Of a stretch of 64,000 nt of DNA, positions 54,541-64,000 are shown piece by piece. The stretch spans positions 186,001 through 250,000 of the forward strand of contig CALYLX010000059.1 in assembly GCA_944990035.1 (NCBI GenBank). Direction: 5' to 3'. Numbering within the stretch: the stretch's first letter is position 1; each line of letters begins with the position of its first letter. The notes under the pieces were generated by a model. That model had not been told where the DNA came from, searched no databases, and was given only the letters and a program-made list of their open reading frames with translations. The position numbers and the translations under genes are program-made. The DNA comes from Clitopilus passeckerianus. Taxonomy: Eukaryota; Basidiomycota; Agaricomycetes; Agaricales; Entolomataceae.

Positions 54541-56830
54541 GGTCCCCTTGCTTCACTGGGTGTAAAACTTGCTAAGGTGGCGAGATAAATATGGGTGCTG
54601 GCGGGTATGACGAGGTTGGTGGGGTGACCAGCGTCCGGCGCTAGATAGCGAGGAGGTGCTCGACATGGTGGTGGGGTGTGATGGCGCGTAAGAATTTCGA
54701 TGAGAGCGGGGAGATGATTTGGAGTGTATACGCCAGACGATGGCCCCCTTCGGTTTGATGATGCCAACTTCCGTGGTGGCGTGGTCTGGGCCTTATTGAA
54801 GGATTGCTCTTGTAGACGTTATATGGAGCATTAGAGATTCGGTATCTTGCGGAGCTCAAGGATGAACCTGCAAGAGAAGAGGCATCAGCATCTTATCCCG
54901 CAGATGGCTTGGTGAAAGACAGCTTACCTATGGGCGTGCCTCGTCAGAACGAAGCATGAGGAAAACTCTGAAGGCCAAGGTGGGCCAATGAAACGGTTTC
55001 GTTCCCTTAGAGAGCAAAGTTGAGATAGCAGGCTTTGTAGTCCCGGCCAATGTCTGCTTGAGAGATGAATGCTGCTTCAGGACAACTGCATGCCCACCGA
55101 CGATCCCGGTCCAGCAACATCAGCAAGCCATTTCCGGGACTGGAAGCTATGCCAGTGGGTGCAGGGCTAGGATAGCCGAGGACGAAGCCCTGCCTATAGA
55201 TGGACAATCTGGGGTCAACGTCGTCCCCTGAGCCGGAGAAACCGCTGGTGAATCTCCTAGAGTTAATGGCCTATCGCGGATGCTCGGGTCTGCTTGTTCA
55301 TGGAGCCAAACCAAGCCGTGGAGGTTTGGCCAAGGAGGTTACATGATCGTTCGAGGTTGAAGGCGTAACCTGGCGGGGATGGGGGAAAGGTGGGGATTCT
55401 ATAGCTGGGGCAGGCCATTTGCTCATCCGACAAGTAGGTCGAATGCACACCTTCCCTGTCGGCCAGAGAACTAACGTCGCTGGACTGCATGGTGGGTTGG
55501 TTGACAGTGGAAAGGTAGAGGTCCAGCAGTGACGGATGGGCAAGTGCTACATGGGCGACTTGGGGTGGAATGGAGGTTGACCGACATGTGTTCGTCGCTG
55601 AGTCGTGGGTAGAGGGGAAGCAGAAACACCTGGGCTGTCTCAACAAGCAAGCGGTGGAGCCTCGGGACCAGGTCGGCGAAGCACCAGAAGAGGTCGATTG
55701 ATTGACGAGAGCGCCTACAAGTGAAAATGTCAGCTTGGAGAACAGTGAGAAGGTAGAAATACAGACCTGCACCCAGAAATTTCGTCACCATCTGATGAAA
55801 ACAGCAGGTTAAAGGAGTGGGTGAGCCATGCGTGGTGAGGCCAAATCTTCTTCAGTGAATCGTGGTGAGGGGGTGAAAGGGGCCGCAGTCGCATATACGA
55901 GGTTCCGCGTATGGGTACTGAGAGTTTGACGAATCCAAAAAAGGTGCTGCAAGCAAAAGATCAGTTTGGCGGGAACGAGAGCGGGTAGAAATACCGACCT
56001 GCACCAGTTATATTGCATCAACATTCGACACCTTTCAAGCCACTCCTCTGACAACGTCACCAGAATCGACAGTAGGGCTGCATGTTGGAGCAGTGCAAAG
56101 GCGACGCGTTGGGAGGCCCATCGCCCGTCAACGCGTCAAGGTTTCAACCCGGAGCTAACGAAAGGGCGTCATAAGGTTGGGGAACCACCTGGAGGCTGTT
56201 GGTTGAAGGCGATGACGACATGCCGCAGAGGAATATATTCGGGGTCTATGCTCCTATGAACAAAGTCAGCAATGCTTTCTCAGCTCAGAGAAAACCGAAG
56301 GTGGAAAAGAAACAGTCCAGCAAGACAAGATGGATTTGAGGAAAAGGAGGAGAACGGTTGGGATACATACCTAATATCCAAAACAAAGATAGCACACCAT
56401 CACAACGGCGCTCTTGGTGCACACGTTGTAAACCGATGCCCTGCGGATTGACCAATATCGGTCTGTGGGGTCGTCATGACTGGGGAGAGCGGCTGGTATC
56501 TTGTCAAGGCGACCTTAATTACCCGGCCAGCATGGGTTTTGGCTTCATCCTTCCAGTGGAATTTGACAATGGGAAGTATTGGTGCTTTGAGGTGCCGGAC
56601 AGTGGTATCGCAGAGCTTGAATTTGAAAGCTTGAAGATTGATTGGTGCGAAGCAAGAAATTGTTGAAATCGGACCAAATTTGGACCAAATATTTGAATTT
56701 TCTGATTGGTCACCGGCTACCGGGAAACACGTCCCGAGTATTTGGTTCCGTGTATTTCAGAAGGTTCAGACTTCCCGATTTCGACTTGACGTCACCTTGG
56801 TGGACGTTGACGAGGCGATCAGGTGGATGT
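54541..56830. repeat. Degenerate 2.3-kb unit copy B
   Basis: Collinear with copy C (58905-61205) over its whole length: GAGGTGCTCGACATGGTG, CAAGGATGAACCTGCAAGAG, AACATCAGCAAGCCATTTCC, GAAGCTATGCCAGTGGGTGC, AACACCTGGGCTGTC and finally repeat R1. The conserved parts look like exons on the minus strand with shared splice sites, for example an intron before FILELRKIPNL (FILELTQGTK in copy C). Stops break the frames in both copies. The family is unidentified; hydrophobic segments hint at a membrane protein. Confidence 0.55.
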
Positions 56831-57062
56831 GCTCAAGGCGCCAGAACTGTAAGATCTTCCTACAAATATTTCGGTCAGTCGGACCACGCACGAATACTTC
56901 TTCACGAGTTTCGGAGATGCATTGGAATTTATCATGCAAAATCGTCGATCTCATTCCTCCTACACTATTACCTAGCACGATACTTACACCGAAAAATATA
57001 GGTGCTGTTCACATCGATTCTGACTCCCTCCCTCTATTGGGCCTTAAGCACGAATCTAGCAG

Positions 57063-58360
57063 TCAACAGTAATCCCACATCTGTTTACCATCAGCACGGA
57101 GCGACCCATTCTTCTCTCCATCCCGTTCAACGCCATCAAAATACTCCGCTGCACCCGAAAGGTGTAGAACCCGAGCGCATGCAGCATGTACCTTGAGGAA
57201 TTCTGGGTTGGGCGGGTCGATAGTAATACCTGACTCGACGACAGTACGAAACTCAACATCACACGAGGCACTGCCATTAGTGAAACTGTAAGGGTCACAC
57301 GTTCCTAGAACCTTATACTTGCCTGGATTGCCAGATACTGCTAATTGTTAGTTAAAGGGTTCAACGAAATTGCGAGGCAACCTCACTTGATCACCGTCAA
57401 AGTAGAATCGGAATCGACGAAAATCAGAACCCTCCACGGCAGTCATCAGAATGGCATTTACTGGGGTGTTAATGTCCGACCCGACAAGTTGTTTAAAGTC
57501 AATACGAGTCCAGTTTCGTAACATGTCCCATGTGTGGGTAGGCTCGTGCGGTATGGTCACGTAAGATATTGAAAGACATAGAAAACGGGAACGTACAAGT
57601 CCTTCCTCCTCAAAATCGTTGAGCTTGAATGGGATGGTGTGGGCGGCTTCGAGGCACTGAATCAGGCCAGTGGGTCTTGTTCCCTCTGCCATCATGGCAT
57701 CGGCCTTTGACTTTTCAAGGGTACCTGTTATGGCACAACGATAGTCTTCGCGAATCAGAACCTATTCAACTGTCAATAGTGGGCAAGACGACAAGTCAGA
57801 GCCTCTTACGCGTCGTCGAAGGGCGGTTCGGTCAGACCGACCGGCAGCTTCAAGATATTGGGCTGTCTCATTAAAAGTAGGGGTTTGACTGCTACTGGGC
57901 TCAATCTTGTCCGCCTTAAAGATAGCTAGCACTGTTCACCTAAAGTCAAGAAACCTAAAATTAGGCGGATAGGATTGAACAACTGACTTTTTAAAAATAG
58001 GTGTTCGCGCCAGGCATTCGCCACTTCAAGCACTCTGTTTTGGCCCTCAATCCCAGCAATGGATAGAGCCGTAGCAACATATCTCCTCCAGAGATCTTGA
58101 GGGGCGTGATTTAACATGGCATATAAGAGCCTGTATGAGGAATACTTCGGTGCTGCAATTTCGGCGTCCAGCCAGTTGCGGTGGCGTTCAAGGACATTTT
58201 CCTTGACATCGCGAACGAGTTGTTCTGTTTCATCACGCCCATTAAAAATCTCTGAAAAGTCTGCTGATGTACCCGACAAGATGCTAGAAAGAGATTCTGA
58301 GTGTTGGTGTGCCATGGTGAGGTTGAGATTGGGATCTCTCTCGCCGCAATCTAGTTGCAT
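57063..58360 (-). CDS. HNH-nuclease-domain protein (PF13391-like), five exons
   Basis: Exons 58360-57988, 57931-57810, 57761-57395 (probably split by a 54-nt in-frame intron after EEEGL) and 57337-57063 give about 360 residues, all phases consistent. An N-terminal helical part (residues 1-125) precedes the HNH region: VLIREDYRCAITGT, CLEAAHTIPFKL (first catalytic His), HTWDMLRNWTRIDFKQLVG, DINTPVNAILM. The last His, expected around the E-x-x-F-x-x-F element (VEGSDFRRFRFYF), appears to be Gly or Ser, so nuclease activity is doubtful. Fungal proteins of this type are numerous and uncharacterised. ATG at 58315 (ACCATGG, good context) is an alternative start. It sits between NLR-2 and NLR-3, within duplicated relics, but is itself single-copy here. 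The donor at 57394 (GTGATC) is weak. Confidence 0.78.
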
Positions 58361-58479
58361 TACGTCACCGTTGATGCCGCCTTCCCTTGGTATGACCAGC
58401 GCTTGAGCCAGTTATGCCCCGTGCTGTGCTCGACACTGTTGTCGGCTTCTCATAAGTACTTCGTGGTGATAATAATTAT

Positions 58480-61205
58480 CGTGACCCTTGCGGCCAGAAG
58501 GTTCTAGCAGAGCAACAGATAACGTAAGGTGAAGGTATAAAGGAGACCCTGTTCTTGAAATTGGAGGATATGGTAAGAATTTTGCAATTATCGACTAATG
58601 TGAATAATGGTAGCCTAAAGTCCTTTCTAATAAACCCGGTGGCAAAGAATCTATTGCCCTGGAAAACCCCCTGCAAAGAAACCAGCGCGTTTTCTCCCCT
58701 GGTTCTCCTCCAGAACGTTTGCAGGCCTGGTATCCAGCAAACGATGCTCATCGCTACGCGAGAGTGAATTGTATGAGGATACGAAAACTCGCATCTGTAT
58801 CCTTGTTGAGGCTGGGATTGCTAGCCACCACCGGAATCGCGAGGCAAAGACGATCATTGAGAACCACTGGTAAGTTCCAAGACCTCTCCCATACCATGCT
58901 ACAATACTGGTAGGCTAGCATCTGGAGCTTGATAGAGAGGTGGTCGACATGGTGATGGGTTGCGATGGCTCGTGGGACGACCCAAAAAGTTGAAAAACAT
59001 AGCGCGGAATTTCGACGAAAGGGCGAGATTATTGGGGTATGAAACGGGGAGTGTATGGCGGCCCTGTTGCCTCCTCCGGTTCGATGACCAACTCCTGCTG
59101 ATCTGGTGGAGTTGAAGGATGGATATTGTAGGCGTCGTATTGCAACACTGGACATTTGGTACCTTGCGTAAGCTCAAGGATGAACCTGTAAGAGAAGAGG
59201 GATCAGCTTCTTATCCAGCAGAAGGTGAGGTTAAAGATAGCTTACCTGCGAGCGAGCTTCGTCACAACGAAGCATGAAAAATCTCTAAGTCGCGTAATCA
59301 CCCAAGAGCAGAGATGAAGGAGCAGACTTCGTCCCGACCAATGCTCTGCTCGACCGTTTCGGACGACGGCATGTCTACCGATGATCTCACTTTGCCAACA
59401 TCAGCAAGCTGTTTCGGGACCGGAAGCTATGCCAGTGGGTGCTGGGCTGGTATAGCCGGGAACCACGTTCTGCCCAACGATGGACAATCTGGGTATTGGC
59501 GCCGTCCTTGGTGAGCTCGGAGAAGCGTTGATGATGCCGTGAACGCCATGGCATTAGTGGCCCATCGCAGATGCTCAGCGCCGCTTGTTCATGGAACCGA
59601 ACCGAGTCGCTTCGTAGAATGAAGATGGGCCGCGGAGGTTTGACAGATAGAGGATACATGAATGTTCGAGGTTGAAGAGCACGAACTCGGCGGGGATGGG
59701 GGAGAAGGTTGGGGTTCTGTTCCCGTAATAGACCGTCTGCTCATCGGACGAGCAGGCCGAATGAATATCTTCCCTGGCGATTGTGGAAGTTGGGTTAAAG
59801 GGCTGTGCGGTGGGTTGTCTTACAATCGAAAGAACAGGCAGAAGAACCCCAATATCCAGTCATGACAAATGGTTGGATGCTACACAGGATGTTTGGAGTA
59901 GAACGGAGATCGATTAACATCTGTTCATCGCTGCGTTGTGGGTTGGTGCAGCAGCAACACCTGGGCTATCATCAACTGGCGGGAGGGGAGCATTAGGATC
60001 CGGTTGGTGAAGCACCTGTCGTTGCTTTATAAGAGTGGAGACTAGTGAAAACTTCAGCTTTGAAGACAGCGGGAAGGTGGAAGTACCGACCTACATCCAG
60101 ATATTTCGTCAACATCCAATGAATGCAGCATGTTGAAGGAACGCGACGGCCACCCATGGTAAGGCTAAATGTTGTTTGATGGATTATGGCGAGGTGGCTG
60201 CCGCATATACGACGTACCCCAGGTGGGTTATTGGGAGGGTTTGACGAATTCAACGAAGTTGCTGCAAGCAAAAGATCAGGTTGGGGGAGACGAGAGAGCT
60301 GAGAAATACGGACCTGCACCAATTTTACGGTATCAACATTCGACACCTGCCAAGCAACTCCTCCGACACCGTCACCAGGACCAACAGCAGGGAATGCTGC
60401 ATGTTGAGGGGTGGGAGGGCGAAACGTCGAGAGGCTCATGGACTGGACTCTGATGTGGATTTGGGTACAAACTTCGCGGGTAAGGGCTTCTGTGTGCAGA
60501 TGGCAGATATATATTGTCTTCCGTAGATCTGGATCCAGCAAAAAGGTCAGAACACCGCTTGAAGGCCGTGGGTCGAGGGTCACGAGGAGCTGCCACAGAG
60601 GAGAATATTTGATGTCTATGCTCCTATGACTCAAGTCAGCAACGTTCGTTTGGCGTTCTAGAGTAATCAGAAACCAAAAACGAAACGGCCGAGCACGAAG
60701 AAATGCATTTTTGGGGGAAGGGGGAGGATGGTTAAATACATACCTTGAGTGGACCACAGTGATATGAGCACCACCACAATTCTCTTGGTATAGACAAGAG
60801 CATCGGTCACTGTTACTGCACGTCTTGGGCCCCCGATATCCGGCGGTTTGAGAAGTATCATTCATTGCAAATGATCATAGCTGGGGAGAACGTCAGGTCG
60901 ACGGTCCAAGTCGATGCGACCCTAATCACTCGGCCAGCATAACTTCCCATTTCAGTCTTGCGGCAGCATTTAGACGCTGGGAAGTATAGGTGGTTTGAGG
61001 CGCCGGGGTCGCAGAACTTGAACTTGAAGCTTGGGCATGGTGTGGAGGTTGGACCATTGGGACGAAGCAAGAAATGTTAAACTTGGATGGAATGGAATAT
61101 TTGAATTTTCCGATTGGTCACCGGCAGCCGGGAATCATCTCCCCAGTAAGTATTTGGCTCTGTGTATTTCAGAGGGTTCAGACTTCCCGATTCCGAGCAA
61201 ACATC
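58480..61205. repeat. Degenerate 2.3-kb unit copy C with flanking 3' segment
   Basis: 58520-58900 matches copy A, and 58905-61205 matches copy B, ending in repeat R1 (61000-61205: GAATTTTCCGATTGGTCACC, GTGTATTTCAGAGGGTTCAG). A 290-codon minus-strand frame at 59993-60865 crosses the conserved splice signals and is not kept open in copy B, so I do not call it a gene. Confidence 0.55.
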
Positions 61206-61559
61206 GTCATGTTGTGCTGAAGAAAAAACCCGTTCATGTCAACATGATTGTATACATTTCGCTTGGGGTTTAACTGCTCTATCTTCTGTATCCTTTTGCC
61301 TATGATTGGGAATATAGTCGTGTTTCTCCTACCGCCTACATGAAAGCAATCAAGAACGGTATTGTATCGTCAGACGGCTACAAAGACTTCGAAACGCCAA
61401 ATACTAGAACATGACAACAAACGAAGGACTCAATCCTCTCAAAATTGATTTCTGACGCGCGTGCACGAAGTTCGATCAGTACATGTCCAGCGCATGTTGT
61501 TGTGATTGTGGTTGGACAACCTCAACGTCTCCTTCGTCGGAAAGCCCGGTTGCGAGTCA
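61206..61559. other. Intergenic sequence
   Basis: AT-richer spacer between repeat R1 and the NLR-3 upstream block. No gene supported. Confidence 0.5.
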
Positions 61560-61902
61560 ATGGATGGAAATCAGGCTCAGTCAGTACTACCACGGTTCAA
61601 AGGCTTGAAGACCCCTTGACTGACCTAAACCCTATTTCTAGAGCGGATCGTCATAATCAAAGAAGCGGCTGGCTGGTCTCTTGGCTTGGATATCGACAGA
61701 CGTTGATCAGGTGGGGCATTCTGACATGCGAGCGCCCAGCTAAGCGCTCTATCCTCGTGGGCGGTATCCTGTGATCAAGTGATACCTCCCATCGATTTCG
61801 GTCAGGAATCTGCCTGAAGGCTGTATTCCTGCTTGCTCAGATCACCCCACGTTCTTCGTCCTCAATCCGAGAGGACACCCTATATCGACGTTGTCGGCAA
61901 GC
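61560..61902 (+). promoter_or_regulatory. Upstream block of NLR-3, conserved with NLR-0 and NLR-2
   Basis: Includes GACGTTGATCAGGTGGGGCA, GAGCGCCCAGCTAAGCGCTC and CTATATCGACGTTGTCGGCA ahead of the ATG, collinear with the blocks upstream of the other two receptors. Confidence 0.5.
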
Positions 61903-64000
61903 ATGCCCAAGGATGCCTCGCGCGCAGAAGAGAAGCGTAAAGAGGCTAGAACTCTCCAACTGTCGACAACGCGTCCAAGTACACCCCTACTTTACGGGTG
62001 GCCTCCAGCTAGTCGTCGCGCTTCTCCCAGGCCATCCACCATCCACCAAGTACAACCAACACCACCTTCTCAATTTGCTTCAGGCAGTACGACATATCAT
62101 CAGGCGACTTATCAGCAGTCTCCTGATGTTCACCTCCGACATTCGACGATGCCTCTCATGGCGCCTGTTCCGCAATCTGGTCAATACCTGTCCTTACCAC
62201 AACCCGTGGCGGATTATCCGGTCCCAGACGTTCAGGAGCCATTTTGGCCTCCAGAGGCACATTCCTCCCAACCCGCCATGTATTATACCCAGTCTAATCA
62301 GCAGACTCCCGATATTCACCTAGTAAACTTGGCAATGCCTCTCATGGCGCCTGTTCCACAACACAGTCGATTCCTGCCCTCAGGCCTACCGCAGCCGGTG
62401 GTGGATGATACATTCCCCACCTTACAAGAGCCATACCAATCTCACGATACACAGTTCTATCAAGCCGACGTGTATTATACCGAACCGCGCTCCCACATCC
62501 AAGATACAAGTTATACGAGCAGAAACAGTGGGACTATACCTAACGTTGGCTATCCGAACGTAGGCACATACCAGTCAGCCCTTCCTCCACAAATGCCTCG
62601 ACCCCACGTCAGCTCCGCTTTCAACAACAACGAGCTACACGCCCAGGGAGATATGAACTTTTACACAGTGGGAGGAAATCTGAATCTGAATAGCGAGTCT
62701 GAGCCATCTGGTTTGGTAAGTAACTAGTAACAGCGGGGCATCGTGATCGTGCTGACGTGAACTAGCTTCTGAAGCTCAAGAATATCCTCAACCCCGTCAA
62801 TGCGTCCCACGACTCTTACGCAGCAGACCAACGATCAAGGTGCTTCAAGGACACTCGGAAGCAACTGCTAGACGACATAGGGACGTGGGTCAGCGGCAAA
62901 GGTAGCAAATCACCGATATACGTCTTGGACGGCGTAGCTGGTATCGGGAAATCGACCGTTGCCCAGACCGTGGCTGAACTTGCTGCTCGTTTCGGCATCC
63001 TAGGCGCCAGCTTCTTCTTCACCACAAACGAAGATCATAGGGCAACCGCACAATATTTCTGCCCCACCATTGCTTTCCAGCTCGCGCGACACAATGAATC
63101 ATTTGCGCGACAACTCGACAAGGCCCTAGAGCAGGATCCGGATGCCGCCCAGAAGACCATCCTCCAGCAACTAACCCTCCTCATCGTTGGCCCACTCCGA
63201 AATTCAACCATTGCGGCTAAACCGCCAATTCTCATCGTGATTGATGCTCTCGACGAGTGCAGGGAGGAGGAGGCTCGAGTTCTTCTGACACTCCTAGCAC
63301 AAAACATTCGTCTCTTCCCTCAGCTGAGGTTCTTCATCACTGCTCGTCCAGAGTGGCACATCCGAGATGTCCTAGATCACTCCAGCAATCACAATATCTT
63401 TCATTTACACGATATCAATGATTCTATTGTTCAATCCGACATTCGATCGTTTCTCACCTTTTCCTTATCGGCTCAGAACGTCCAAAGGCTCTTCCCATAT
63501 TATCAACCTCCGTGGCAGCCTAGTCCCAAGAATATGGACATGTTGTGTGGAATCTGCGGCACATTGTTCATTATTGCTTCGACAGCCACAAAGTTCATCC
63601 TTGACACAAGGGCGGCTGACCCAGAGGGGCGTCTCTCTCGCCTCCTTGAAGGTGTATCAACTACAGACTTCACTGGCTCAAGTCGAGCAGACGTCATGGA
63701 TAAGTTCTACATCCGTATCATCCACAACGCTGCCCCTACCAGTGACGATATGGACGAAATAAATGGCTGGTTCGAGCGCTATCGAATAATTATTGGAGCA
63801 ATTATTGGCCTTCAGAACCCTCTCCCATGCGAAGCTTTGGCGCAGCTACTCAACTTAGGACGGACGGAGATCATTAATACCTTACTCCACCTGCATTCGC
63901 TGGTGGCGCCGAGCGGCCCAGACATGATATTCCGCATACACCACAAGTCATTTCCCGACTTCATCACGAATGCAGACCGTATTGAACGCACTCTAAGCAA
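61903..64000 (+). CDS. NLR-3: NACHT receptor, 5' part (runs off right edge)
   Basis: Exon 1 (61903-62715, 271 codons) starts MPKDASRAEEKR and contains two imperfect Pro/Gln/Tyr-rich repeats (QSPDVHLRHSTMPLMAPVPQ and QTPDIHLVNLAMPLMAPVPQ). It ends with the motif NNNELHAQGDMNFYTVGGN. A 50-nt phase-0 intron (62716-62765) is at the same place as in NLR-1 and NLR-2. Exon 2 is open to the edge (411 codons) with Walker A GVAGIGKST, Walker B ILIVIDALDECREEEAR and the downstream segments that align with NLR-2 (CGICGTLFIIASTATKFILD, VSTTDFTGSSRADVMDKFYI, RIHHKSFPDFITNADRI). A WD40 exon is expected beyond the window. The upstream ATG at 61891 is less likely because the paralogs start at MPK. No lesion is seen. 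Confidence 0.9.

Noticed and set aside
59993..60865. 290-codon minus-strand open frame
   Set aside because: It crosses splice signals conserved with duplicated copy B, is not open there, and has no domain signature. Its length is probably accidental.
61891..61902. Upstream ATG giving MSASMPKD for NLR-3
   Set aside because: The paralogs start at MPK after a conserved upstream block; the extra four residues have no support.
1..64000. CRISPR arrays, operons, prophage or insertion-sequence structure
   Set aside because: No regularly spaced direct repeats, no prokaryotic gene spacing and no transposase with terminal inverted repeats were seen. Gene structure is eukaryotic throughout.

Overview
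The window is fungal nuclear DNA, most likely from an agaricomycete (mushroom-forming basidiomycete). It has many 46-76 nt GT-AG introns, genes with up to 21 exons, NACHT-WD40 receptors with N-terminal tails, a class I sesquiterpene synthase relic, a DUF6533-type seven-helix protein, a single-TM SH3 protein and families of small secreted cysteine-rich proteins. No prokaryotic operon structure, CRISPR array or convincing tRNA/rRNA gene was seen. All exon models were built by eye from reading frame, splice consensus and family conservation, and have no transcript support.

Left arm (1-16 kb). The left edge carries the first exon of a NACHT-type receptor (NLR-0) running off the window on the minus strand. 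Next come a broken sesquiterpene synthase (about 3.4-4.5 kb) and a tandem array of four minus-strand genes for about 70-residue secreted proteins with nine cysteines each. Each array gene shares a promoter block and an apparent GC-AG 5'UTR intron ending at the ATG. A decayed, unidentified coding stretch (13.5-14.0 kb) and a three-exon ankyrin-repeat gene (14.9-16.0 kb) follow.

Centre (16.5-46.6 kb). NLR-1, a NACHT-WD40 gene on the minus strand, is broken by a frameshift at a G12 tract and by one in-frame TAG. Then come a ricin-B-like lectin, a 21-exon GH35 beta-galactosidase transcribed divergently from a 15-exon secreted FAD oxidase, a membrane-anchored SH3 protein, mitochondrial FAD glycerol-3-phosphate dehydrogenase, a secreted beta-rich protein that may be aerolysin-like, and a DUF6533-type membrane protein. 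These look like ordinary intact genes.

Right arm (46.6-64 kb). NLR-2 is an intact NACHT-WD40 gene encoding about 1462 residues. Three degenerate copies of a unit of about 2.3 kb surround an HNH-nuclease-domain gene. NLR-3, a NACHT gene, runs off the right edge. The window is therefore a receptor-rich region with four NACHT-family loci, local segmental duplications and gene decay between stable metabolic genes. The most interesting shared signal is a short Gly/Asn motif just before the NACHT domain of NLR-1, NLR-2 and NLR-3. A weaker relative of it lies in the N-terminus of the small ankyrin protein. It is a candidate signalling motif.
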